The notes under the pieces are model-generated. The model made no database searches and was not told the DNA's origin. It was given only the letters and a program-made list of their open reading frames with translations. A stretch of DNA of 17,031 nt, taken from positions 1 through 17,031 of the forward strand of contig JBGSYQ010000159.1 of NCBI GenBank assembly GCA_041750795.1, read 5' to 3'. Made by a program: the position numbers and the translations under genes. Numbering within the stretch: the first letter of the stretch is position 1; each line of letters begins with the position of its first letter. This document shows positions 1-6,239 of the stretch, piece by piece. This DNA is from JTS-RE94 sp041750795 (GTDB lineage: Bacteria > Planctomycetota > Planctomycetia > Pirellulales > PALSA-1355).

Positions 1-1
1 G

Positions 2-1198
2 GCCGACAGCCCCAGTGAGTCGGTGGCGGTCGCGGTGATCGGCGTCAACGGACGCGGCGCGGCGCTGGCCGATGGCTTTGCCTCGATCGGCGGGGCGCGC
101 GTGGCGTATATTTGCGACGTCGACGAGCGCGTGATCGACAAGGCGGTCGACGCCATCGCCAGCAGGCAGAACACACAACCCAGGCGCGCCACCGACTTGC
201 GGCGTGTGCTCGACGATCCGTCGGTCGATGCGGTGGCCATTGCCACTCCCGATCACTGGCACGCGCCGGCCACCATCCTGGCCTGTGCCGCCGGCAAACA
301 CGTATACGTGGAAAAGCCGGCCAGTCACAATCCGCGCGAAGGCGAATTGATGGTCGAAGCCGCGCGCAAGCACAATCGCATTGTGCAACTCGGCACGCAG
401 CGACGGAGCATGCCGGGCATCATCGAAGCCATCGAGCGCGTTCACGCGGGTGAAATCGGCCGCGTGCTGTTGTCGCGCGGATGGTACACGGCCGCGCGCA
501 AGCCGATCGGCCACGGCAAGCCGGCGCCGGTGCCGGCCGGGTTGGACTATGCTTTGTGGCAGGGTCCGGCGCCCGAGCGGGAGTATCGCGACAACGTCGT
601 ACACTACAACTGGCATTGGTTCTGGAACTGGGGCACCGGCGAGCTGGGCAACAACGGCATCCACTCGCTCGACTTGTGCCGCTGGGGCCTGCAGGTCGAC
701 TATCCCCAGCGCGTCGTGGCCGGCGGCGGCAAGTATTTCTTCGACGACGACCAGGAAACGCCCGACACGCAGACGGTCACTTACGACTTTGGCGACAAGA
801 TCATCACCTGGGAAGGACGCAACTGGCAGCGCCACGGCTTCGAAGGCTCCGGCTACGGATTCAACTTCTACGGCGATCGCGGCACGCTGGTCTGCGACGG
901 CAACAGCTACAAGATCTACGACACGGCCGACAAGGAAATCTTCGCCCAAACCAAAGGCTTCTCGGGCCACGACCCGCACTTGAAGAATTTCCTCGAGTGC
1001 ATTCACACCGGCGCGCTGCCCAACGCCGACATCGAGATCGGCCACAAGAGCACGCTCTTGTGCCACCTGGGCAACATCGCCTATCGCACGGGCCGTACGC
1101 TCAATCTCGACTCCACCAACGGCCACATCCAAAACGACCCCGAGGCAGCGGCACTCTGGACCCGAGAGTATCGGCCCGGGTGGGAACCGAAAGTGTAG
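2..1198 (+). CDS. Gfo/Idh/MocA family oxidoreductase, 5' end missing
   Basis: NAD(P)-dependent dehydrogenase of the Gfo/Idh/MocA family, which oxidises or reduces sugars and cyclitols. The frame is open from base 2, so the true start lies outside the window. The first in-window start codon (GTG at 23) falls directly before the Rossmann strand VAVIGVNGRG and is probably not the real start, because relatives carry a leader before this point. Counting from that GTG, the nucleotide-binding GVNGRG loop is at about residues 7-12, the family EKP motif (Lys contacts the cofactor nicotinamide) at 97-99, and the IHSLD segment with the likely catalytic His at about 214-217. The region NWHWFWNWGTGELGNNG just before it is typical of the large planctomycete forms. 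Whether a Tat-type signal is present cannot be seen. The substrate is unknown. The 3' end overlaps the start of the ankyrin gene. Confidence 0.9.
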   Translation, partial: ADSPSESVAVAVIGVNGRGAALADGFASIGGARVAYICDVDERVIDKAVDAIASRQNTQPRRATDLRRVLDDPSVDAVAIATPDHWHAPATILACAAGKHVYVEKPASHNPREGELMVEAARKHNRIVQLGTQRRSMPGIIEAIERVHAGEIGRVLLSRGWYTAARKPIGHGKPAPVPAGLDYALWQGPAPEREYRDNVVHYNWHWFWNWGTGELGNNGIHSLDLCRWGLQVDYPQRVVAGGGKYFFDDDQETPDTQTVTYDFGDKIITWEGRNWQRHGFEGSGYGFNFYGDRGTLVCDGNSYKIYDTADKEIFAQTKGFSGHDPHLKNFLECIHTGALPNADIEIGHKSTLLCHLGNIAYRTGRTLNLDSTNGHIQNDPEAAALWTREYRPGWEPKV

Positions 1199-1575
1199 CC
1201 GGCGCGCTGCAAGCAGTGGAGCGGGGAGAGCTTGGCCAGACCGAAGCGCATCTGGCCGATGGCGGCAAGGACGACTGCCGTAACCAACAGGGTCAGACGC
1301 TTTTGATGTGCGCGGCGCGGACTGCCTGGCCTAAAATCGTGCGGTTGCTGTTGCAACGCGGCGCCGATCCGAGCACGCGCGACGCCAACGATTGCACGCC
1401 CGGCTATCACGCGGCCATGGGACTATCGATCGACAGCCTGAAGCTGCTCATTGCCGCTAGCGCGGAAACCCGCTATTGCGATGAGCGCGGCCGCACGCTC
1501 ATCAAGCTGGCCGAAGACCGTGCCTACTACCGCATCGCCCGGCTGCTGAAAAAGCATTCGGACGGCTTGCTGTAA
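1180..1575 (+). CDS. Small ankyrin-repeat protein
   Basis: Predicted 131-residue soluble protein made almost entirely of ankyrin repeats, a helix-turn-helix scaffold for protein binding. Visible repeat signatures are GQTLLMCAA...IVRLLLQRGADP (about residues 38-65), then a degenerate second repeat (TPGYHAAMGLSIDSLKLLIAASA) and a third starting at RGRTLIKLAEDRAYYRIARLL. There is no signal peptide. The frame differs from the upstream dehydrogenase. The chosen GTG at 1180 overlaps that gene by 19 bases and has a weak GAGAG about 12 bases upstream, suggesting translational coupling. A second GTG at 1216 would remove the overlap and fit the repeat domain almost as well. The open frame continues upstream inside the dehydrogenase gene, but that part is low-complexity Arg-rich shadow. 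The binding partner is unknown. Confidence 0.72.
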   Translation: MGTESVAGALQAVERGELGQTEAHLADGGKDDCRNQQGQTLLMCAARTAWPKIVRLLLQRGADPSTRDANDCTPGYHAAMGLSIDSLKLLIAASAETRYCDERGRTLIKLAEDRAYYRIARLLKKHSDGLL

Positions 1576-1606
1576 TTTGCGAGCCGGGCGCCCCATTTGC
1601 CGTACA

Positions 1607-1622
1607 CGGGTTACAATACCCG
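1607..1622 (+). promoter_or_regulatory. Palindromic -10 element, candidate leaderless promoter
   Basis: A TACAAT hexamer (1612-1617) is framed by perfect 5-base inverted arms, CGGGT and ACCCG. The hexamer ends 6 bases before the ATG at 1624, so transcription would begin at or next to the start codon. No Shine-Dalgarno sequence precedes that ATG, and no acceptable -35 lies 15-19 bases upstream. The arrangement fits a leaderless transcript. The palindrome could also bind a regulator. Confidence 0.4.
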
Positions 1623-1623
1623 C

Positions 1624-2076
1624 ATGAACAAGGCCTTCGTTCGCGAACCTGACGAAACGGGCGCATTGCACTGTCCGGCCTGTGGCTCGCTGGGCGTCGC
1701 GGTGGAGCGGGTCACGTGGGAAGTCCACGTGGCCGACGTGGCGGCTACGAGCCTGGCCGATTCGGCCTTCTTCTGCCCATTTGCCAAGTGTGTGGTCGTG
1801 TACTTCGACATGTTCGACCGCCGCGTGACGACCGATCAGCTTCGCCACGGCGTGTATCCCAAGGATCCTCAGGCACCGGTCTGCGGTTGTTACGGCATGA
1901 CGCTTGCGGAAGTGGCGGCCGACGCACGGGCCGGCGACGTCGAGCGCGTGCGCGCGCTGGTGCTCAAAGCGCGCAGCGCCCAGGCCGAGTGCCAGACCAA
2001 GAGCGCCAGCGGCCAGTCGTGTGTCGCCGAAGTGCAGCGCTGCTTTATGAGGGAGCGCGGCGGACAAGGCGATTGA
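1624..2076 (+). CDS. CopZ N-terminal-type [2Fe-2S]/zinc protein without HMA domain
   Basis: Predicted 150-residue cytoplasmic protein resembling the N-terminal domain of Archaeoglobus CopZ, a copper metallochaperone whose N-terminal part binds one zinc and one [2Fe-2S] cluster. Eight cysteines fall in four pairs: C17-x2-C20, C51-x4-C56, C87-x-C89 and C123-x9-C133, with an extra C140. The CPAC start, the FFCPFAKCVVVYFD segment and the PVCGCYGMT segment follow the CopZ pattern closely, and the C-terminal half recalls BFD-like clusters. The HMA domain with its MxCxxC copper site, present in full-length CopZ, is absent. ATG 1624 was chosen over an in-frame TTG at 1597, because the family similarity starts after it and a -10 hexamer lies between. 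It may act as a cluster donor or redox protein. No copper ATPase is nearby. Confidence 0.72.
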   Translation: MNKAFVREPDETGALHCPACGSLGVAVERVTWEVHVADVAATSLADSAFFCPFAKCVVVYFDMFDRRVTTDQLRHGVYPKDPQAPVCGCYGMTLAEVAADARAGDVERVRALVLKARSAQAECQTKSASGQSCVAEVQRCFMRERGGQGD

Positions 2077-2082
2077 ACTTGC

Positions 2083-2111
2083 TTGTTCTCCACCCACAAG
2101 CAGGGTACGAT
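2083..2111 (+). promoter_or_regulatory. Sigma70-like promoter for the NPYASP membrane protein
   Basis: TTGTTC (2083-2088) and TACGAT (2106-2111) are separated by exactly 17 bases. The start site would fall near 2118, giving a leader of about 44 bases to the ATG at 2162. It sits directly after the preceding gene's stop codon, so the downstream gene can be transcribed independently. Confidence 0.5.
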
Positions 2112-2161
2112 TTGCGCGCCCGTGTTCGTTCGGTTCGAGCAACGTTGGGGAGTTGATCCGG

Positions 2162-2722
2162 ATGGATATCAATCCGTATGCCTCGCCGCAAACCCACAGC
2201 GGCGTGCCACTGGAAGCGGAGCTCGTGGAGTCGAGCGCGTGGCGGAATGGCAACTTGTTGATCGTGGGGCACAACGCGGTTTTGCCGCCGCGATGCGTCA
2301 AGTGCAACGCGCCGACGGATCGACCCCACAAGCGCTTTCGAATGACGTGGTATTCACCGCTGGCGTACTTGGGGCTGCTGCTGGGTCTGGTGCCGTTCGT
2401 GCTCATTGTCCTGCTGATCCAAAGGAAGCTGGTGCTCGACGTGGGCATCTGCGAGGAGCATCGACATCGTCGACGGCTGGGAATCGTGGTTGGGTTGCTA
2501 GGTAGCGCCATGGGATTCGGATTGATCGTGCTGGGATTGGTCCAATTCACCGAGAGTATGGCGCTGCCGTTTTGCTCGGGCTTGGCGCTGATTGGCGTCT
2601 CGCTGGTTTTCTGCATCCGCATGACGCGGATCGTCTGGCCCAAACACATCGACAAGCGGTTTGCCGAAGTCCACGGCGTCTGTCCAGAGTTTCTGGACGC
2701 ATTGCCGGAGGCGCCCTCTTGA
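2162..2722 (+). CDS. NPYASP-type membrane protein with zinc-ribbon-like motif
   Basis: Predicted 186-residue membrane protein of unknown function. It begins MDINPYASPQ; an N-terminal NPY-x-[AS]-P segment recurs in short planctomycete membrane proteins. A C45-x2-C48 pair (RCVKCNAP) comes before the first membrane segment, and C97-x2-H100 (ICEEH) comes just after it, so the four could form one metal site at the membrane face. Three hydrophobic segments lie at about residues 66-87, 106-129 and 134-152. The conserved-looking RVCP-type tail HGVCPEFLDALP follows. ATG 2162 is preferred to an in-frame TTG at 2153 because GGGGAG (2147-2152) stands 9 bases before the ATG but directly against the TTG. 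It is separated by 85 bases from the CopZ-like gene and has its own promoter. No enzymatic motif is visible. Confidence 0.75.
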   Translation: MDINPYASPQTHSGVPLEAELVESSAWRNGNLLIVGHNAVLPPRCVKCNAPTDRPHKRFRMTWYSPLAYLGLLLGLVPFVLIVLLIQRKLVLDVGICEEHRHRRRLGIVVGLLGSAMGFGLIVLGLVQFTESMALPFCSGLALIGVSLVFCIRMTRIVWPKHIDKRFAEVHGVCPEFLDALPEAPS

Positions 2723-2738
2723 GCTCGCCCTGCTGCGA

Positions 2739-2767
2739 TTGAACTTCGCCGCGGCGGACGTGATAAT
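2739..2767 (+). promoter_or_regulatory. Sigma70-like promoter for glpF
   Basis: TTGAAC (2739-2744) and GATAAT (2762-2767) with a 17-base spacer form the cleanest promoter in the window. The predicted start near 2774 leaves a leader of about 57 bases before the aquaporin ATG. The 108-base gap between the two genes holds nothing else I can recognise. Confidence 0.6.
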
Positions 2768-2830
2768 CCGCTTTTTCCACCGCGCTGCCGCAACGGCGGC
2801 TGGCGAACTCTTCTGGCGAGGACGGACACG

Positions 2831-3595
2831 ATGTCGAAGGACACACTGCGCGAGATGGCGGCCGAGTTTCTGGGAACCTTTACGCTGATCGTCTTCGGCG
2901 TCGGCGTGGTCGCGCAGGTCGTGCTCGGCAAGAGCCTGCAAGGCGATTACCTCTCAATCAACGTCGGCTGGGGGCTCGCTGTGACGATGGGCTGCTATGT
3001 GGCGGGCGGCGTCTCTGGCGCGCACCTGAATCCGGCGGTCACGCTAGCGCTGGCGGTGTGCCGGGGGTTTTCCTGGAGCAAGGTGCTACCCTACTGGATC
3101 GCCCAGGTAGCCGGCGCAATGGCCGCTTCAGCCGTGGTGTTCTTCACCTATTATGAAGCGATCGACGCTTTTGAAGGACCGGCGCGCTCGCTGGCGACCG
3201 CCGGTATTTGGGCCACCTATCCGAAGGATTACTTGAGCAACTTCCCTGGCGGATTCGTCGACCAGGTGGTGGGCACGGGCATGCTGATGCTGGTGGTGCT
3301 GGCCGTGAGCGATCAGCGCAACATGTCGCTTTCGTCCTCGTTGGGGCCGATCGTCGTCGGCGCCAGCGTCACCGTGATCGGCATGACGTACGGGCTCAAT
3401 GCGGGGTATGCGATCAACCCGGCGCGCGATTTCGGCCCGCGGCTGTTTACCTACATCGCGGGCTGGGGCGAGCAGGTATTCACGGCGCACGACCACTGGT
3501 GGTGGGTGCCCATCGCCGGTCCGTTGACCGGTGCGGTCGTCGGCGGACTGATCTACGACTTGCTCATCGCGCGGCATCATCCGCCGGTGAAGTAA
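2831..3595 (+). CDS. glpF: Aquaglyceroporin, glycerol facilitator (MIP family)
   Basis: Inner-membrane channel of 254 residues, the usual length of GlpF, with six hydrophobic segments and two half-helices. Both NPA boxes are intact: SGAHLNPAV (NPA at 67-69) and YAINPARDFGPRLF (NPA at 196-198). The Asp after NPAR is the classic mark of glycerol-conducting members rather than strict water channels. Selectivity-filter positions read Trp47, Tyr193 and Arg199; Tyr replaces the Phe of E. coli GlpF. The tail from NPARDFGP to the end, including AGWGEQVFT and a final ARHHP, resembles GlpF closely. The ATG at 2831 has GAGG (2818-2821) 9 bases upstream. No glycerol kinase or regulator is adjacent. The substrate is probably glycerol or another small polyol. 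The gene converges with the SRPBCC gene. Confidence 0.9.
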   Translation: MSKDTLREMAAEFLGTFTLIVFGVGVVAQVVLGKSLQGDYLSINVGWGLAVTMGCYVAGGVSGAHLNPAVTLALAVCRGFSWSKVLPYWIAQVAGAMAASAVVFFTYYEAIDAFEGPARSLATAGIWATYPKDYLSNFPGGFVDQVVGTGMLMLVVLAVSDQRNMSLSSSLGPIVVGASVTVIGMTYGLNAGYAINPARDFGPRLFTYIAGWGEQVFTAHDHWWWVPIAGPLTGAVVGGLIYDLLIARHHPPVK

Positions 3596-3622
3596 CCAGC
3601 GATGCCATGTCTATGGAATGAC

Positions 3623-3700
3623 ACTAGCCCGCATCGCCAGCGAGGGAATCGGCTAATCACGGCGGGTCGTACCACTCACTCGCTGGCGCATCGGGTTAGT
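3623..3700. repeat. Imperfect intergenic palindrome of the ACTAG type
   Basis: Left arm 3623-3649 and right arm 3674-3700 are inverted copies matching at 21 of 27 positions. The core GCCAGCGAG/CTCGCTGGC (3636-3644 and 3679-3687) is perfect. The loop is 24 bases. The ends read ACTAGCCCG and CGGGTTAGT. It fills most of the 131 bases between the convergent aquaporin and SRPBCC genes, so it can act as a two-way terminator. The look is that of a short non-autonomous palindromic repeat; this is unconfirmed here because only one copy lies in the window. Confidence 0.6.
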
Positions 3701-3726
3701 ATTTCCTGCGCCGCGTCGACGAGGCG

Positions 3727-4191
3727 CTACGCCGCTGCTGCGCGCAGTTGCCGCAAGTTGCGGACGACGGCGCGCTTGAGCAGGAACGACATCGCCCACA
3801 CCATGGGCCGGGTGATGGCAGAACGGGCGTGCAGGCGAAAGGTGCGCGTCACGCGCGTTTTGCCATCGCAAGGCTCGAATTGCCAAATCTCGTCGAACTC
3901 GGTGGCCAGCCGCGATAGCGGCGGCGAGAAGTCGGTCATGTGCATCCGCAGACCTACGCCGGGCTGCCACTCGACGATCGTCTCGACGTGCGACGAGCCG
4001 TCGGTATTCGTCACGCGAACGCGCGAGCCGACGACTTCCGGCGTGCGCAGCTCAAACGCCGCCTGCTTGATGCCGGGTATGGGCCAATAACCGGTGAAAT
4101 CGCGCCAGTTGTCGGCATCGAGAATCTGCTCGGCGACGGCCTCCGGCGCCATGGCGATCGTTTCGGTGCAAGTGAACTCGATGGGTTTCAT
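3727..4191 (-). CDS. SRPBCC/START-like family protein
   Basis: Predicted 154-residue soluble protein of the SRPBCC (polyketide cyclase/dehydrase-like, START-like) fold, which forms a deep hydrophobic ligand pocket. Supporting features are the start KPIEFTCTETIAMAPEAVAEQILDADNWRDF, the family's typical first strand and helix with a Trp, the alternating strands SRVRVTNTDG and HVETIVEWQPG, and the long amphipathic C-terminal helix FLLKRAVVRNLRQLRA. The ligand is unknown. It is the last gene of the operon with the ferredoxin and PII-like genes, 39 bases after the latter. The Shine-Dalgarno signal is poor. The C-terminal alanine run ends the protein just before the ACTAG palindrome. Confidence 0.75.
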   Translation of the reverse strand: MKPIEFTCTETIAMAPEAVAEQILDADNWRDFTGYWPIPGIKQAAFELRTPEVVGSRVRVTNTDGSSHVETIVEWQPGVGLRMHMTDFSPPLSRLATEFDEIWQFEPCDGKTRVTRTFRLHARSAITRPMVWAMSFLLKRAVVRNLRQLRAAAA

Positions 4192-4230
4192 GGCTTGCAG
4201 CGAACGAAAACGCGGTCGGTTTTGCCGGAG

Positions 4231-4548
4231 TCAGAAATCGACGACTTGCTCGGCCGTGTCGGTGGGGATGACGAAGATCTTGCCGTCGCCCATGCGGCCC
4301 GTGCGCGCGACTTCGACGATCTTGCGCAAGATCTCTTCCACGCGATTGTCGTCGACCCACAGCGTGATCTCGACCTTGGGCAGGAAGGCCAGCGAGTATT
4401 CGGTGTCGCCGTACTGATCGAGATAGCTCTTTTGGCGGCCGTAGCCCTTGACCTCGCGAACGGAGCAGGCCTCGAGCGGGGCGCGCTTGAGCCCTTCGAG
4501 CACCTTTTCGGCGAGAAAGGGCTTCACGATGGCGATGACTTGTTTCAC
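4231..4548 (-). CDS. PII-like nitrogen-regulator protein with shortened C-terminus
   Basis: Small trimeric signalling protein of the PII (GlnB/GlnK) family. Numbered from the GTG at 4548 the protein has 105 residues and aligns with E. coli GlnB without gaps: KPF at 9-11, VKGYGRQK at 33-40, T-loop tyrosines at 46 and 51 (51 is the uridylylation site in GlnB), FLPK at 55-58, and B-loop ARTGRMGDGKIFV at 81-93. This supports the GTG start. An upstream in-frame ATG at 4584 would add 12 residues. The C-terminus is odd: after IFV it reads IPTDTAEQVVDF and stops, so the C-loop arginines at GlnB positions 101 and 103, which contact ATP phosphates, are Gln and Val, and the RTGE tail is missing. Other frames do not restore it. 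Neighbours are a ferredoxin upstream and an SRPBCC gene downstream, not amtB or glnA. Confidence 0.88.
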   Translation of the reverse strand: MKQVIAIVKPFLAEKVLEGLKRAPLEACSVREVKGYGRQKSYLDQYGDTEYSLAFLPKVEITLWVDDNRVEEILRKIVEVARTGRMGDGKIFVIPTDTAEQVVDF

Positions 4549-4618
4549 AAGGTCGGCACTCAGCCTGTTTAGCAAACGGTGCATCGGGTCGCGCCAGCTC
4601 GCCCCTTGGCCGCGCGCG

Positions 4619-4966
4619 TTAGCTGAAAAAGTTCTCGCCGTACAAGTTGAGCGGCGGTTGGGTGAGTACTTCCATATCGCCGTTGACTTTCGTCTGGCAC
4701 GCCAATCGCATGGTGTTCTCGTTGCCGACGTAGGCCATCGAAAACTTCAGTCGCAGCCTCTCCTTGAAACCCATCGAGCTGGCATTCTCCATACCTTTGG
4801 TGATCAGCACGCGGCACGTGCCGCAGTGGCCGAAGCCGAGACAATTGACCACCTTGTTGATGCCCGGATACAGTCCCACGCCCGAGCGGAGCGCTTCTTT
4901 CCGCAGATTGGAGCCCTCGGGCACCTGGATTTCCTTCTTTTCGTTGACGAACTTGACGATGGCCAT
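4619..4966 (-). CDS. [2Fe-2S] ferredoxin
   Basis: Predicted 115-residue one-electron carrier with the beta-grasp ferredoxin fold. The cluster ligands are C42-x5-C48-x2-C51 (CLGFGHCGTC) and C90 (LACQT). The x5/x2 spacing is that of the adrenodoxin/Isc-ferredoxin type rather than plant-type x4/x2, although the sequence between them is not typical of Isc Fdx. The ATG at 4966 has GGAG about 7 bases upstream and begins the first strand AIVKFVNEKKEIQVPEG. A longer frame from 4993 lacks a better signal. It is the first gene of a three-gene minus-strand operon, 70 bases before the PII GTG (34 before its alternative ATG). No matching reductase or ISC genes are nearby, so the electron partner is unknown. 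Confidence 0.87.
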   Translation of the reverse strand: MAIVKFVNEKKEIQVPEGSNLRKEALRSGVGLYPGINKVVNCLGFGHCGTCRVLITKGMENASSMGFKERLRLKFSMAYVGNENTMRLACQTKVNGDMEVLTQPPLNLYGENFFS

Positions 4967-5111
4967 CGAACTCTCCGAGGGATTCCATAACAAGGGCCGG
5001 CGCCCAACCAGAAACCGTCTAATCTAGCCCCCACGGCCAGGAAAATCCAGCGTGACATGGGGACGCGAGCGGGCGAGAGGGGCGCCACGGCCACGTCGCT
5101 GTCTCGCGTTT

Positions 5112-5129
5112 TCCGGGCTTTTGCCCGGA
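5112..5129. repeat. Perfect 7-bp hairpin in the ferredoxin/SDR divergent region
   Basis: TCCGGGC (5112-5118) and GCCCGGA (5123-5129) flank a TTTT loop. It lies in the 254-base gap between two divergent genes, where no gene end needs a terminator. On the plus strand no T-run follows it. It could be a leader structure for the SDR transcript or the end of a small RNA. The rest of the gap (4967-5220) shows no convincing promoter or ORF. Confidence 0.35.
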
Positions 5130-5220
5130 TGCACGCGGCCGTCACGGTGCCGGTCTATTCCGCTGCCAAACCGAATTCGTGACAATGCCCGTTAGTGTTC
5201 CATTGGAAAACTCGTCGATC

Positions 5221-6096
5221 ATGAAACCACGCCTCCTCGTCATCGGCGCCACTGGCTTTGTCGGCTCGAACTGGGCGCGGGCGGCGGCACGTGATTTCGA
5301 GGTCTGGCAAGGCTCACGGCGGCCGGTTGAGGTTCCGCGAGCGGTGGCGATGGATATCACCGACGCCGACAGCGTGCGTGCCGCGTTCGAGTTCGCTCGG
5401 CCGCAGTTCGTCACCCTGCTGGCGGCCTTGTCGGATATCGACCGGGCCGAGCGCGAGCGGCAACTGGCATCCGCCATCAACCTGCAAGGGGCGATCCACG
5501 TGGCCGAAGCGTGCGCCGCCAGTGGTGCGCGGCTTTTGTACACCTCGACGGATGCTGTGTTCGACGGCGAACAAGCGCCGTATCGCGAAAGCGATCCGCC
5601 CACTCCGTGCAATTGGTATGGTCAGACCAAAGCGCTGGCCGAGTTGGCCATTGCCGAGCGGCTGCCGTCGGCCACCATCGTGCGATTGTCGCTCGTGCTG
5701 GGACGCAGCGCCCTGCCGGGCGGAAACTCGTATCTGGAGAAAGTGGCCGGCAACCTGCGCGCCGGCAACGAGGTCATTTCGCCCACCTATGAGTTTCGCA
5801 ATCCGCTCGACGTCGGCACGCTGGGCCAGTTTCTACTCGAGCTGACGCCGAACGAGCGCGCACAGGGCATCGTACACGCCGGCGCCAGCGACAAGTCGTC
5901 GCGCTACGACCTGGCACGCGCCCTTGCGGCCGGCTTGAACGCCGACGAGCAATTGATCGTCGCGCAACGATCGCCCGTACCCGGCCGTACGCCCCGCGGG
6001 CGCGATACGTTTCTGGCCACCGATCGATTGCGGCAACTTTGCCAGACCCCCGTGCCGACGTGCGCGCAAGTGGTCGAGCGGGCGCTGGAAAGCTAG
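5221..6096 (+). CDS. NAD(P)-dependent SDR, RmlD-like sugar-nucleotide reductase family
   Basis: Predicted 291-residue cytoplasmic enzyme of the extended/atypical SDR type, closest in layout to dTDP-4-dehydrorhamnose reductase (RmlD). The dinucleotide loop GATGFVG is at residues 9-15, followed by DITD at about 45-48, LLAALSDIDRAE (66-77), the active-site strand LLYTSTDAVFDG (106-115) with Thr/Ser, and the catalytic Tyr133-x3-Lys137 (YGQTK). The C-terminal part (PTYEFRNPLDVGTLGQFL, GIVHAGASDKSSRYDLA) matches the substrate-binding lobe of RmlD-like proteins. The ATG at 5221 begins the first Rossmann strand; an earlier GTG at 5179 would add 14 unrelated residues. No other rhamnose genes are nearby, so the exact sugar substrate is uncertain. 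The stop codon lies inside the hairpin element that follows. Confidence 0.82.
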   Translation: MKPRLLVIGATGFVGSNWARAAARDFEVWQGSRRPVEVPRAVAMDITDADSVRAAFEFARPQFVTLLAALSDIDRAERERQLASAINLQGAIHVAEACAASGARLLYTSTDAVFDGEQAPYRESDPPTPCNWYGQTKALAELAIAERLPSATIVRLSLVLGRSALPGGNSYLEKVAGNLRAGNEVISPTYEFRNPLDVGTLGQFLLELTPNERAQGIVHAGASDKSSRYDLARALAAGLNADEQLIVAQRSPVPGRTPRGRDTFLATDRLRQLCQTPVPTCAQVVERALES

Positions 6097-6123
6097 CAGG
6101 CTGTTGAAGAATTCAACAGCCTG
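6097..6123 (+). terminator. Terminator hairpin after the SDR gene
   Basis: A perfect 12-bp stem (CAGGCTGTTGAA with TTCAACAGCCTG, loop GAA) starts on the base after the SDR stop codon. No T-run follows, as is common in GC-rich planctomycetes, so termination efficiency is uncertain. Confidence 0.5.
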
Positions 6124-6208
6124 CGGCATCGCATGGATGCGATGACAGAATAGCGACGCAGGTCGTTATTCTGCGAGACGTGCGAGGCTTTGCTTCGCAC
6201 TTGGCGAG

Positions 6209-6239
6209 GTTGCAAAATGCCAGGATGGCATTTTGCAAC
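6209..6239 (-). terminator. Terminator hairpin after the MFS gene
   Basis: A perfect 13-bp stem (GTTGCAAAATGCC with GGCATTTTGCAAC, loop of 5) lies 17 bases beyond the MFS stop codon on the minus strand. It contains an A4/T4 run within the stem but no clear T-tail. Confidence 0.45.

Noticed and set aside
1423..2931. Open frame of 502 codons on the minus strand
   Set aside because: It crosses four plus-strand genes and two promoters and shows Arg/Ser/Pro/His-rich composition typical of antisense frames in GC-rich DNA.
4192..4240. Frameshift explaining the short PII C-terminus
   Set aside because: Reading the other frames past the stop does not give an RxRTGE-like tail, so a real shortened end is more likely.
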